Made by a program: the position numbers and the translations under genes. The notes beneath the pieces were generated by a model. That model was given only the letters and a program-made list of their open reading frames with translations. It had not been told where the DNA came from and did not search any database. 64,000 nt of DNA from Flavonifractor sp. An10 (GTDB lineage Bacteria > Bacillota > Clostridia > Oscillospirales > Oscillospiraceae), in the NCBI RefSeq assembly GCF_002161215.1, contig NZ_NFMB01000001.1, positions 62,001-126,000 on the forward strand. Reading direction: 5' to 3'. Numbering within the stretch: position 1 is the stretch's first letter; each line of letters starts with the position of its first letter. Of this stretch, positions 22,697 through 31,172 are shown piece by piece.

Positions 22697-23206
22697 CTAA
22701 GGATGTGAAGCCTCCAAATCCTCGGATTTGAGTACACGGCCCTGTTTCTCCCGCAGCTGGGCAATATGTGCCTTCCATTCCTTTCGGGCCTGTTCTGCGC
22801 GTTGCAGTTCCACGACCTGTTGCTCCGGTGTGAGAGCGGAAAACTCATATTCCCGTTTGTCTGATTCTAAATCACGAATGACCTTCCGCATAATGGCGAG
22901 CGCCATTTCAGAGATGGTGGGAGGATGGTTTTCTATTGCTTCTCTGCCACGGCGGAACAGATCTAAATAGGCATGATACTGTGCCTCAGTGATGAACTCC
23001 CAGCCGTAAGCATCCTGAATTTCCGCCTCGCTGTGGTACTGCATGGCGGCTTCAAAGTCAGCTTGCCTTGCGGCGGCCTCTTTATCGATTCGCCGCTGCA
23101 GTTTGGCGGATATGCGCTCCAGGTCTTTGAGGATCAGGGAGCAGGCCTCCGCCTCCTGTAAATAGCCGTGAGCCTCGCTGCTCAAGTATTTTTGCGGCCG
23201 CTTCAT
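22697..23206 (-). CDS. Hypothetical coiled-coil protein
   Basis: The 169-residue protein is mostly charged helix: SLILKDLERISAKLQRRIDK, EAAARQADFEAAMQYH and QQVVELQRAEQARKEWKAHI. There is no signal peptide or catalytic motif. It overlaps the preceding 185-residue gene by 4 nt (ATGA). No family is recognised; a structural or partner-binding role is the most one can infer. Confidence 0.7.
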   Translation of the reverse strand: MKRPQKYLSSEAHGYLQEAEACSLILKDLERISAKLQRRIDKEAAARQADFEAAMQYHSEAEIQDAYGWEFITEAQYHAYLDLFRRGREAIENHPPTISEMALAIMRKVIRDLESDKREYEFSALTPEQQVVELQRAEQARKEWKAHIAQLREKQGRVLKSEDLEASHP

Positions 23207-23760
23207 GCCGCTTCCTCAGACGGCGCAGGCACCTCATAAATAATCTGCACAGGAATCAGTTCTCCGGGGCGGATATGCTCCGCAAGCTGCCATTCCCCGT
23301 TCCGCAAGACCTGTGAAGTGACATCATTATAGATCTCCGGGGGAGTGTGGTAGTCATTCATACACTCCGTAGGAACATACAGGCAGAAAAGCGGCAGGCT
23401 GAACACATGCAGGCTCTGCAAAACTACTTCACGGAGCTGCCTTGCCAGTGCCGCGATCTCATCCATGTCCTGTCGCTCAAAGGCGGCCTCGGAGATCTTT
23501 TTCAGGTACGGAGTATCTTTGATTGCCTCATTTATGTATTTCACGGCCTCGTCGCCGTAGTGGCTCTTGACGCGGATACCACCGAGGGAAATGTACTGAG
23601 TGTATGCGGTGGCAGTCTTACAGATGTTATCTTTCAGGTCTTTGAATGGCTTTGCGTATTTCGCTTTCAGATCTTCCATCGAAACGACCTCCAGGTTGCG
23701 CCGGAGCGTATCCAGATGGAATTCCAGGTCTTCACGCAGTTTCTTTTCTTTTTCGTCCAT
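23203..23760 (-). CDS. Hypothetical helical protein
   Basis: The 185-residue protein starts MDEKEKKLREDLEFHLDTL behind a clean GGAGG and is helical to about 120 (AALARQLREVVLQSLHVFS). It ends in a proline-containing segment (HIRPGELIPVQIIYEVPAP). It is cytoplasmic with no recognised family. It is coupled by ATGA to the coiled-coil gene after it, so the two products may interact. Confidence 0.7.
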   Translation of the reverse strand: MDEKEKKLREDLEFHLDTLRRNLEVVSMEDLKAKYAKPFKDLKDNICKTATAYTQYISLGGIRVKSHYGDEAVKYINEAIKDTPYLKKISEAAFERQDMDEIAALARQLREVVLQSLHVFSLPLFCLYVPTECMNDYHTPPEIYNDVTSQVLRNGEWQLAEHIRPGELIPVQIIYEVPAPSEEAA

Positions 23761-23802
23761 GTAGTCAAACCTCCAATCTATTATGATTTATGTGTCACAG
23801 CG

Positions 23803-24684
23803 TCAGCAGGGGCTATGTCCTGCGGATTGCTGGCGCAACTCTTTCAGCAGAGTGCGTGCCACATCGGACACCGCCTGCCAGTAAGCCTCACCGTAGGCGC
23901 AGCTGTGTTCCAGCTGGTTGGCGATCCGCTGCGGCAAATTGGGGGAACGCAGTAGTGCTTCTTTCTGTGTGTCAGAGAGCTCTTGAAAATCGTCACAGTT
24001 CTCAATATGCTCCCTGAAATCATCCCGCAGGCATTCTGCGCGGTACAATTCTGCCGTGCTGCGGCAAAATGCAGGGGAAAGAGGCAGCGCCCGCTGTTCC
24101 AGCGCAATCGAAAAATGGTTCTCACAGTATTCGCCGTCCAGATAGCACTCATAGCTGTTGTCAGACTCTTCTTCGACGAATTGGCTGCTTTCTTTCCAGC
24201 GTGGAATGCTTCCAGCCAGAAATTCTTCCCGAAGATCATTGTGAAATTGATGTAGGGCATCGGTGCGCTCCGTGAAGATCGCTTCATAGGAACCATACTC
24301 CCCATCGGTAGCCCAGTGGACGGCGACTACATAGAGCGTCCCTGTGGGATATACCTGGGCAGGATGCTCAAGGGGAACAATCATTTCAGGCCCCATAATG
24401 ACCATATCCAGGCCAAGATCCTCGATGTGTTTCTGCTCACGGTAAAGCTGTGAAAAGGTCTGCTCCAGCGCAAGACGGTCCGCAGAGAGCACCGGCGCTT
24501 CAAACGCGCAGTAGATGTCCGGCGTGTCGTTGTCAGTCTCCCGGTCATCCTCGGTGCGGATTTCAAGGATATTTCCGAAGAGCCCTGCGTAATCGCTCGC
24601 TTCATTGGCAACAATGCGTCCGCCGACTTTGTAGCAGACACCCTCATGCCAAAATTCTTCTCCAGGCTGATGATAAATCATCAT
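23803..24684 (-). CDS. Hypothetical acidic protein
   Basis: The 293-residue protein starts at an ATGATG behind AAGGAGGGAGCA; upstream codons have no site. It opens MMIYHQPGEEFWHEGVCYKV, contains TGTLYVVAVHWATDGEYGSY, a DALHQFHNDLREEFL helix and FQELSDTQKEALL near the C-terminus. It is acidic and cytoplasmic. No family is recognised. Confidence 0.7.
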   Translation of the reverse strand: MMIYHQPGEEFWHEGVCYKVGGRIVANEASDYAGLFGNILEIRTEDDRETDNDTPDIYCAFEAPVLSADRLALEQTFSQLYREQKHIEDLGLDMVIMGPEMIVPLEHPAQVYPTGTLYVVAVHWATDGEYGSYEAIFTERTDALHQFHNDLREEFLAGSIPRWKESSQFVEEESDNSYECYLDGEYCENHFSIALEQRALPLSPAFCRSTAELYRAECLRDDFREHIENCDDFQELSDTQKEALLRSPNLPQRIANQLEHSCAYGEAYWQAVSDVARTLLKELRQQSAGHSPC

Positions 24685-24699
24685 TGCTCCCTCCTTTTT

Positions 24700-24735
24700 G
24701 TGGGGTGGGGCTGGGTACAATGCCCTAGCCCCGCA
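24700..24735 (-). terminator. Intergenic hairpin
   Basis: GGGGCT..GGG pairs with CCC..AGCCCC on the reverse strand, between the gene at 24878 and that at 24684. The rest of the gap (24736-24877) shows no gene. Confidence 0.5.
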
Positions 24736-24877
24736 GATCAAAAAATCGTTCAGTTATCCGCGACGAAAATGGCGGCACCGCTCATACACATGCAAATGAG
24801 TGGCAGCAAAAGAGCGGTAGGCTTGCAGCTTACCAGACTGGCGATCCCGATACCCGCTGGGGCGGGTCGTGTTGTGA

Positions 24878-25387
24878 TCAGTCGTCACTTTCCTGTTCGT
24901 CTTCGTCCTCTTCCCAGGGAGAGTCATCAACATCAGTATCTGCCTCCTTCATCTGCTCGGCGGGTTGCTTTGTCCGCTTGAAGGCCAGAACAAGAGCATC
25001 CTCACCAAAATCATCTTCCTTCTTCTTGCGTTTCTTTTTCCTGCGGCATTTTTCCATGGCAGCGTCATAGTCATAGCCGATGCCGGCCTGAAATTTGCCT
25101 GCAATTTCCCTCATTTTTTCCGCATGATACTCATAAAGGGCACGATGGAAACCAGTCAGGTCCCATTGCTCACAGGCCATCTCCAGCAGCCGTGCATAGT
25201 CCCGTAAGGCATTGACTGCTTTGCAGATATCGCCATAGCAGGTCTTGAACACATGGGAGCCGTCCAAATCATGAAAGCAAAGGGAGAGTTCCTGCCCCAG
25301 CAGGAAGTCTAACTCCATCGGCTGCCGGAGCACAGGCTCGTATAATCCTTTTGGCAATTCTAAAGCGTTGTGCTGCTGTTCATCCAT
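24878..25387 (-). CDS. Hypothetical protein with lysine cluster and acidic tail
   Basis: The 169-residue protein begins MDEQQHNALELPKGLYEPV, is helical with CEQWDLTGFHRALYEYHAEK in the middle, then has a lysine cluster (CRRKKKRKKKEDD) and a very acidic end (SPWEEDEDEQESDD). ATG 25387 overlaps the preceding gene by 8 nt. It has no recognised family. The basic-then-acidic layout suggests nucleic-acid contact or charge-based regulation, without further support. Confidence 0.65.
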   Translation of the reverse strand: MDEQQHNALELPKGLYEPVLRQPMELDFLLGQELSLCFHDLDGSHVFKTCYGDICKAVNALRDYARLLEMACEQWDLTGFHRALYEYHAEKMREIAGKFQAGIGYDYDAAMEKCRRKKKRKKKEDDFGEDALVLAFKRTKQPAEQMKEADTDVDDSPWEEDEDEQESDD

Positions 25388-25808
25388 TGGCGTGGTCCTC
25401 CGGCGGAGCAGATACCAGCCCAGCAAAAAGCATTTGCATGGCAGTACGGTATCCAGACTCAAAAGCCTGTTCAATCACAGCGCTGTTGCGCTCACCGGCG
25501 GCCGTTTGGTACACCTCGAAAGCTGCCAGAGCTGCAGGAGTTTTGGAGAGTTCCCCGCGTAGGGCGGTCTCAGCCGCAGATACTGTGTGGTTAAGTACCT
25601 GCTGCTTTTTGTCCTGCTCCTTAAAAACACTCGGTTCGTACTCGCCGTAATAGAGGTCATGCAGGAAATTGGGCTCAATAGTCATGCCATGCGGCAAAGA
25701 CATTTTTGGTTGGGTAAGGCCATCGGCAATGCGTTCCAGGGCCTTGGTGAGATGGGGCAGCTGGGCGTCAAAAAAGCGGCGGCCGCATATCGTTTCGTGA
25801 AAATTCAA
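25380..25808 (-). CDS. Hypothetical protein, possibly DUF6809-like
   Basis: The 142-residue protein contains FLHDLYYGEYEPSV and ends FESGYRTAMQMLFAGL, a pattern that resembles the DUF6809 proteins of clostridial elements (LFYGN at the start, AFE.GFR.GA.LM at the end). A TTG start at 25808 lies 8 nt after AGGAGG; a GTG three codons earlier overlaps the site itself. It is coupled to the following gene. The family call is from memory of the pattern only. Confidence 0.55.
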   Translation of the reverse strand: MNFHETICGRRFFDAQLPHLTKALERIADGLTQPKMSLPHGMTIEPNFLHDLYYGEYEPSVFKEQDKKQQVLNHTVSAAETALRGELSKTPAALAAFEVYQTAAGERNSAVIEQAFESGYRTAMQMLFAGLVSAPPEDHANG

Positions 25809-25903
25809 AGATTGCACCTCCTGTCAATGAAAAGCCCGCCGGCGGCATATGAGCTGCGGCGGCTGTTGATTCGGACCCCGGTGGGGCATGGTTTCTTTCT
25901 GGG

Positions 25904-26347
25904 TCAGTCGAAACAATCGTGCTGCATAGCCTTTTCACAGGCCAGAGCCAGGCCATCCAGCAGTTGCGGAACAGCCTCCATATACTGGGCCGTAATGCCC
26001 AAAGCATCAAGAGTTTCCTGCACATCGCCGGTATAACTGTACTCATGGTTCTCCAACTCCTGGAGGAACATATCACAGATAAAACCTTGCCCGGTTTTGT
26101 CGCCGGCAATGGCATCTTCCAGCTCTTTTCGGTGTAGGGTGAACATTTCATTCAGTTTTGCGACATCGCTTTTACGGCAGTAGCCGCCTCCAAAAATGCT
26201 GCATACCTGGCGGGTGTCCGAGGGGGACAAGCCCAGCTTGCGCATTCCTTCAGCAAACTGCTGTTTATTAAAAGCAAAGAACATGGGAAATGCGTTTACT
26301 TCCGCCTGCTGGCGGTTGCGCATCTCTTGGTATTGGTTGGTACTCAT
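25904..26347 (-). CDS. DUF7659-like hypothetical protein
   Basis: The 147-residue protein starts MSTNQYQEMRNRQQAEVNAF and includes GGGYCRKSDVAKLNEMFTLH, DKTGQGFICDMFLQELENHE and YSYTGDVQETLDALGI. This conserved pattern recurs in clostridial mobile-element proteins, which I associate with DUF7659, with low certainty on the number. Start 26347 is fixed by an ATGA overlap with the upstream gene. Function unknown; cytoplasmic. Confidence 0.65.
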   Translation of the reverse strand: MSTNQYQEMRNRQQAEVNAFPMFFAFNKQQFAEGMRKLGLSPSDTRQVCSIFGGGYCRKSDVAKLNEMFTLHRKELEDAIAGDKTGQGFICDMFLQELENHEYSYTGDVQETLDALGITAQYMEAVPQLLDGLALACEKAMQHDCFD

Positions 26348-26532
26348 GCGGCACTCCTTTCTTCTGGTACGCCTGCTGCCAGAGAAATTACCCGCCATTC
26401 CTCCGGCCGGCGCTGGTTTTGGCAGACCTTTTCTAAAATTTCATATTTTCCGCAGATAGCGTACTGTATCCAGCATCGACATGGGCGGCCGCCGGTTCCC
26501 TGCGCTGAAAAGTGTTCCAGTGCGTACATCAT
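26344..26532 (-). CDS. Hypothetical 62-residue protein
   Basis: The frame begins with a double ATG at 26532, 11 nt after the YkgJ-like gene, and reads MMYALEHFSAQGTGG, a Cys-containing centre (RCWIQYAICGKYEIL) and a tail RRPEEWRVISLAAG. Its stop overlaps the next start (ATGA), the coupling seen through this train. The ribosome site is weak. No family is recognised. Confidence 0.55.
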   Translation of the reverse strand: MMYALEHFSAQGTGGRPCRCWIQYAICGKYEILEKVCQNQRRPEEWRVISLAAGVPEERSAA

Positions 26533-26542
26533 AGGCGCCGCC

Positions 26543-27226
26543 TCAGTCCAGAAGCGCCAGCTGACGAAGATCATGCAGCAGGCTGCGGTTGTTCTGTTCA
26601 TACTGGGGCAGGAACGGCTGATCCAGGTCGAAGTTGTAATAGTGATAGAACAAGATCTTGAACACAGATGCCCGGCGCAGTTCCTCTGGTATGCGGCGCA
26701 TCAGCTTGCCGATTTCCGGGATGGCCCGGTACTGCTGTTTCAGGAATTCCTTATCTTCCCGGGGAAAGTTTCGGTACAGCCAGTCCTTGACAAGCACCTT
26801 CCCGCCGCTGAAGTGATACTGTTGGTTATCATCAAAACAGAGGCAGTATTCAAAATCCCGGCCGCGCTCACCGGGCCCCGCCGAAAACGGGTAAAGGCGG
26901 CAGGTTCGAGGGCGGGCGGCATAGATACTGCACTGGTTGCCCTGCAGAAAAACACAGGATGCTTCTGCTCCAACCGTTTTGAGTGTGTAAATGGGATACC
27001 CTTCATCGGTGAGCGGTGTGGGCTCGCAGTATTGGAGAAGCACATCATCCGTACTGCGGACACCGCAATGCTGCTCTCGAAGGTGTTTTGCCATCCGGTA
27101 GGCGTCCAGGCTTTCCACCATGACACAGCCCTCAATGCGGCGGCAGCAATGGCCGCATTGGCTGCACTGGTATGTGACAAACTCCTTGGCGCTTACGGAA
27201 ACAGCAAGGGTTTTGGATTGTTCCAT
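26543..27226 (-). CDS. YkgJ-family cysteine-cluster protein
   Basis: The 227-residue protein has the cysteine cluster of the YkgJ/CxxCxxCC family: CSQCGHCCRRIEGC near residue 20, then CVFLQGNQCSIYAARPRTCRLYPF. The cysteines probably bind zinc or an iron-sulfur cluster; enzymatic function in the family is not settled. ATG 27226 is chosen for GGAGG 6 nt upstream; an in-frame ATG four codons earlier is possible. It is the first gene after a terminator hairpin. Confidence 0.8.
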   Translation of the reverse strand: MEQSKTLAVSVSAKEFVTYQCSQCGHCCRRIEGCVMVESLDAYRMAKHLREQHCGVRSTDDVLLQYCEPTPLTDEGYPIYTLKTVGAEASCVFLQGNQCSIYAARPRTCRLYPFSAGPGERGRDFEYCLCFDDNQQYHFSGGKVLVKDWLYRNFPREDKEFLKQQYRAIPEIGKLMRRIPEELRRASVFKILFYHYYNFDLDQPFLPQYEQNNRSLLHDLRQLALLD

Positions 27227-27239
27227 ACATTCCTCCATA

Positions 27240-27276
27240 AAAAAGGCCGCGGCAGACAAGTGTGCCTGCCACGGCC
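27240..27276 (-). terminator. Terminator before the YkgJ-like gene
   Basis: GGCCG.GGCAG pairs with CTGCC.CGGCC, with TTTTTT after it on the reverse strand. It ends the transcript of the gene at 27316 just ahead of the YkgJ-like ribosome site. Confidence 0.85.
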
Positions 27277-27315
27277 GGGACCTATGGGGCATTACCCCTT
27301 ATTGTTTTGACTTCT

Positions 27316-27561
27316 CTACGCGCACGCGGCCAGAACCGTCGGGAGCGGGCTGGCGGCCGCCAGCGGGAAAGGATCCATCGAAAGGAAGTAGTTGGAGTTG
27401 AGCGTTTCGAAATGCACCAGATCCCCGGACTGCTGATGGATCGCCACAACGGGCGAGGTCCGGTAGTCGGAGCCGTTGGCACGCAGGAAGGCGCAGTGGC
27501 CGAGAACCAGCGGGCACAAAAGCATTCCGTGCATTACAATGGACTTTTTCGATTTCGTCAT
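27316..27561 (-). CDS. Hypothetical 81-residue protein
   Basis: ATG 27561 has GGAGG 9 nt upstream. The protein reads MTKSKKSIVMHGMLLCPLVL.., then DYRTSPVVAIHQQSGDLVHF and a hydrophobic Ala/Pro-rich end. The last half might be a beta-rich domain. No family is recognised. It is followed by a clear terminator. Confidence 0.6.
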   Translation of the reverse strand: MTKSKKSIVMHGMLLCPLVLGHCAFLRANGSDYRTSPVVAIHQQSGDLVHFETLNSNYFLSMDPFPLAAASPLPTVLAACA

Positions 27562-27614
27562 AATAATCAGCCTCCATTCAATTTTAACTTTGACCTGCCA
27601 GGGACGACAGGCAT

Positions 27615-28154
27615 CTACTCATAGCACAACTCCAGGAACACCGCGCGAACCTCTTCCAGAAGCTCCTTGATACGTTTCATGGGGAGTTTTTCGTGGCTGG
27701 CGATCTCACGGATGCCGTAGCCGCAGCCCTTCATACGGACGATGTTCATTTGCTGTCTGGAGACACGGCCAGCCAGGTCGTGAAGCAGCTGCTTCATCTC
27801 AAATTCCTGCATCAGATCATCCTGCGCCGGCAGCAGTTCCTCCAGGGGCACTCCGTCCGGGTACAGGCCAATGTGAATGCTGAGGATTTCAGCGTTGCGC
27901 TTGCGGCGTTCTTGACTACGGAAATAGTCATAGAGGCGAAACCTCATTTGCCTTATGGCGATTGTGCTGAAAGAATACTCTTGGGCAGATGTGCTATCGC
28001 AGTAATCCCGTACTGCCTTCAGGTAAGGGAAAATGACGACATCATAAAACTCGTCTTCCGGCAGGTGGTTGTCGTTCAAAAATTTGTAGACCAAGCCGTG
28101 ATGTTCAGCGGCAAACTCCTGTTGCTCCTTCGTTAACGGTACTTCACATAACAT
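27615..28154 (-). CDS. Sigma-70-like protein of the mobile element
   Basis: The 179-residue protein has a sigma region 2-like part (EFYDVVIFPYLKAVRDYCDS, then FSTIAIRQMRFRLYDYFRSQ) and a region 4-like HTH (LAGRVSRQQMNIVRMKGCGY, GIREIASHEKLPMKRIKELL). ATG 28154 lies behind GGAGGAAATATAT. It resembles the sigma-like regulators carried by clostridial integrative elements, which are thought to direct transcription of element genes. Its promoters cannot be identified here. Confidence 0.75.
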   Translation of the reverse strand: MLCEVPLTKEQQEFAAEHHGLVYKFLNDNHLPEDEFYDVVIFPYLKAVRDYCDSTSAQEYSFSTIAIRQMRFRLYDYFRSQERRKRNAEILSIHIGLYPDGVPLEELLPAQDDLMQEFEMKQLLHDLAGRVSRQQMNIVRMKGCGYGIREIASHEKLPMKRIKELLEEVRAVFLELCYE

Positions 28155-28177
28155 ATATATTTCCTCCAGTCTAAAGC

Positions 28178-28218
28178 AAAAAAGGGATACCCCCGGCGAG
28201 AGCCGAAGGTATCCCTTG
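28178..28218 (-). terminator. Terminator before the sigma-like gene
   Basis: AAGGGATACC pairs with GGTATCCCTT around inner GGC/GCC, and TTTTTTGC follows on the reverse strand. It ends the transcript of the gene at 28256. Confidence 0.85.
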
Positions 28219-28255
28219 ATGACATGTCATGCAGCTGAGGCCGCAACAAAACTCA

Positions 28256-29101
28256 TTACGCAGGCAGCTTCTCGTAGCTGCCGTTGATCTCGCCGACCAC
28301 ATAGCTCCCATCGGGGCTGCCGGGCGCCGTAGCGGACTCCGGGATTACATAGTCGCAGTCGTTGGCACGCTGCTCCTCGTTGATCAGGGCCCGCTGGATG
28401 TTGATAGCCTTAATCTGCTCCTTAAAGCCATTGGCATAGGCGCGGATCTGAGCCAGTTCCTCGCCCTGGAAGTCGCGCACAAGGCGGAAAGTGGCAACGC
28501 TGTAGTCGTTGCTGCCATTGTTCTCCTTCTTGAGCCCAATCTGGATCAGGCTGCCATAGGTGGCGCGCCGGCGGTAGACAAAGGCCCGGTTCAGGAACTC
28601 CTTGAACGGCTTGATGCTGGTAGGCGGCAGAGAAATCAGCAGAGGCATATACTCGCCGCTGCGCAGCAGGTAGATGTCCCGCATATTCTTGCAGGCCTTG
28701 CCGCGGCCGCCGTCTCTGGCCGAACCGTATGCGTTCATCGGGCAGGTGGCGCAGGCGCCGCCCGGTTCCCCGATGCCGGTCTTGCCGTCCACAGAAGAGC
28801 AGAGAGGCTTGGTGTCCTCGTCATACTCGCTGCCTTCCGACCACAGGGTATAGGCAGAATGATTGTAGAGAATGACTCCTTCCAGGGTCCGGGCATAATC
28901 CGGATTGTCGGGGTCTTCCGTGGGGATCTCGAACTGCAGGGCGCCGCCGGCGGGAATTTTCACCCGCTGGAAACTCATCATCTGCAGGCCGTCCGCATCC
29001 TCCGCGATCTCATCGCTGCTGAAATCACCCTCCACCATCGCAGGGAGCAGGAAAGTGTTCCGCTCAGGAGTGTTCATCATAGAAGTGTTCTGTTCGTACA
29101 T
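28256..29101 (-). CDS. Hypothetical protein with a conserved cysteine loop, next to DUF932
   Basis: The 281-residue protein starts MYEQNTSMMNTPERNTFLL behind AAGGAGG. It contains a cysteine-rich loop (LCSSVDGKTGIG, then GGACATCPMNAYGSA and CKNMRDIYLL) that could hold a metal, followed by LLISLPPTSIKPFKEFLNRA. Similar loops occur in phage and plasmid proteins of unknown role. It follows DUF932 by about 40 nt and lies near an SSB gene, so a part in element replication or recombination is plausible. Confidence 0.7.
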   Translation of the reverse strand: MYEQNTSMMNTPERNTFLLPAMVEGDFSSDEIAEDADGLQMMSFQRVKIPAGGALQFEIPTEDPDNPDYARTLEGVILYNHSAYTLWSEGSEYDEDTKPLCSSVDGKTGIGEPGGACATCPMNAYGSARDGGRGKACKNMRDIYLLRSGEYMPLLISLPPTSIKPFKEFLNRAFVYRRRATYGSLIQIGLKKENNGSNDYSVATFRLVRDFQGEELAQIRAYANGFKEQIKAINIQRALINEEQRANDCDYVIPESATAPGSPDGSYVVGEINGSYEKLPA

Positions 29102-29139
29102 AGTTCGTTCCTCCTTAAAATTGGATGGTTGGCAGCCAC

Positions 29140-30213
29140 TCAGGCGGCCAGCTGGTTGATACGGCTCCACTGCCTTGCCGGCATGGAGAGAATGTTGTAA
29201 CCGATGCCCTCCAGTGCAGTCGCCCGGTCATAGTCCGGGACATCCTGGCTGTGGCGGGTCACCGCATTGGATAAACCATAGAGCGTCAGGTCGTTGCCCT
29301 CGATCAGCCGCTGCAGCACACCGGAGCTTTCCTCATCAGTGATATGGAAGTCCCTGCTGACCAGCTTGACAATGCCGGGGACATCGGTGGTATTCATGCG
29401 AGCCTCCTTGGCCTCCCGCATCATGTTGACTACACGGGTAAAGCGCACCTCGTCTACCACGGCCCGCACCGTGTCCTGGATCTTCATGGCAAAGGCTTTG
29501 TCGTCGGCCTCCAGCGTCTTTTCCGAATACAGCTGATAGTTCTCCGAAGCCTCGTTGACGCGGCCCACATGGTTGCGGCGCGTCTGGGCATCGTTGACTA
29601 CCATACCGTTACTGCATACCAGCCGGTAGACCAGCGGCTGGATGTTCACCGAACCGAGTCCCACCTCGCTGTTGCTGATGATGATGCCGGACTGAACGAT
29701 GTCGCCAGGCACGACCTCGGCCTCCAGGCGGGTGTTGACTACCTTGATATACATGCGGCTTTCCGTGAGCTGGCAGCTCTCAAAGTGCATTCCCTCCATA
29801 TCCTGAAGGACGGGAAGGACGATACTCGCAATATCAAGGTTGTCAATGCGCCGGTAGCGGTTGCTTAAAAATGCCCGTGCCGTACCCTCAATGGTGCGGA
29901 TCATACGGACAGAGGGCTCCCGCTGGAACCAGGCGTTCACATTCTGCGCCAGCAGCTGGGGATATTCCTCCATCATCTTGTCATAGTAGGCTGCCGGGAT
30001 CTTCAGGTGTGTGCCGATCTGCCGGTGGGCAATGGAATTAACCTCCAGCGGTTCAAGCGCCGGGACACCGGACTGGTCATAGGCGTTGAGGTACAGCTTC
30101 GAGTCAAAAGGCTCCAGACGAAGGCTGCGGGTGTCCAGCATATAGTCGGCTTTCAAATCAGCCTGGCGCTGGATCTCCTTTGCCATGTCTACAAGACTGA
30201 TCCCTGATTTCAT
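29140..30213 (-). CDS. DUF932 family protein
   Basis: The 357-residue protein fits the DUF932 (phage/plasmid-like) pattern: HRQIGTHLKIPAAYYDKMME, RTIEGTARAFLSNRYRRIDN, then VQSGIIISNSEVGLGSVNIQ and LVCSNGMVVNDAQTRRNHVG. Members occur on phages and integrative elements; their biochemical role is not established. ATG 30213 follows GAGGGGAG. It is grouped with the cysteine-loop protein downstream and with the membrane protein and SSB upstream. Confidence 0.8.
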   Translation of the reverse strand: MKSGISLVDMAKEIQRQADLKADYMLDTRSLRLEPFDSKLYLNAYDQSGVPALEPLEVNSIAHRQIGTHLKIPAAYYDKMMEEYPQLLAQNVNAWFQREPSVRMIRTIEGTARAFLSNRYRRIDNLDIASIVLPVLQDMEGMHFESCQLTESRMYIKVVNTRLEAEVVPGDIVQSGIIISNSEVGLGSVNIQPLVYRLVCSNGMVVNDAQTRRNHVGRVNEASENYQLYSEKTLEADDKAFAMKIQDTVRAVVDEVRFTRVVNMMREAKEARMNTTDVPGIVKLVSRDFHITDEESSGVLQRLIEGNDLTLYGLSNAVTRHSQDVPDYDRATALEGIGYNILSMPARQWSRINQLAA

Positions 30214-30246
30214 TGTGATTTCACTCCCCTCTCTGGGTGATGGCGG

Positions 30247-31062
30247 TCACCAGGAGACCTGGATGCCCTGCGCCGTGGTTTCAGCCGACAGGCCCTTGCT
30301 TTCAAACACTTCCACCAAGCGGGGCCAGTAGACCTTCGCGGGAAAGTTCGCAAGATGTTCCTGCGGCACCAGTTCATCGTCCTGCTGGATGCAGATGTCG
30401 CCGTTTTCCCGCAATGTGAGCTTGCTGTGTCCACGGGAATTCAGGTCGGCGATCAGTGTTTCCATGACTTCGCGCCCACAGTTTTCGTACCAGATGCGCG
30501 GGTCAATGGGCTGCTTGTTGGGTGGGATATTGGCCTCATCGCCCTGTTCTGTGCCAGCCTTGGACAGAGGCACGATTTTGAGCAGGTCACACTTGATAGT
30601 CGCGTCCTGGCCGAATGTGATGTCTGCATGGTCGAATCCATCTACATTATGAAGCCGGATACGCCCAGTTCCGTTGGTGCGGATCAGCTCTGCCGGCCGT
30701 TTTTCACACCACTCAAAGCAGGCGTCAGCATACGACGAGCGCAGATAGGCCAGAATCCGATGGTTGGCATAACGGAGCAGCAGGTCGTCTGAAACAGGTT
30801 CCTCCAGTTCCGGGACCTGGAATGTGCTCTGGGAAATGCCTTCAGCGTGCAGCCGGCGCTCTCTCTGCTGGCGCTGCCGGCGGCGTTTGGCCTGCTGCAT
30901 ATACGGGAGCAGGAGGATCAGAACGACCCAAAGCCCCCAAAGGGTGAATACCCCAATCAGCAGCCACGCCTGCCACGGCCCGCGCACCAGAGCCATGATG
31001 GCAATGACAGCACCGATCAAAATGGTGATGCTGCCGCTCAAAAGTCCTTTGTCATTACTCAT
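30247..31062 (-). CDS. Hypothetical membrane-anchored protein
   Basis: The 271-residue protein has two N-terminal helices (about 8-25 and 32-53), then an Arg-rich stretch (QQAKRRRQRQQRERRL) marking the cytoplasmic side, and about 190 residues of soluble domain with ADACFEWCEKRPAELIRTNG and DNG-type beta strands. No family is recognised. It follows the SSB terminator and precedes DUF932. Confidence 0.7.
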   Translation of the reverse strand: MSNDKGLLSGSITILIGAVIAIMALVRGPWQAWLLIGVFTLWGLWVVLILLLPYMQQAKRRRQRQQRERRLHAEGISQSTFQVPELEEPVSDDLLLRYANHRILAYLRSSYADACFEWCEKRPAELIRTNGTGRIRLHNVDGFDHADITFGQDATIKCDLLKIVPLSKAGTEQGDEANIPPNKQPIDPRIWYENCGREVMETLIADLNSRGHSKLTLRENGDICIQQDDELVPQEHLANFPAKVYWPRLVEVFESKGLSAETTAQGIQVSW

Positions 31063-31103
31063 TTCTTTACCGTCCTTCCTTTAGAATTTTGCCTGAAAAC
31101 AAA

Positions 31104-31160
31104 AAAAGAGGGACCGCACCAAGCTTCAGATCATTCTGAAAACTTGATACGGTCCCTCTT
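31104..31160 (-). terminator. Strong terminator after the SSB gene
   Basis: AGAGGGACCG pairs with CGGTCCCTCT, with inner CAAG/CTTG and TTCAGA/TCTGAA arms. Seven T follow on the reverse strand. It ends the SSB transcript 13 nt after the stop. Confidence 0.9.
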
Positions 31161-31172
31161 GGATGCCGGGAG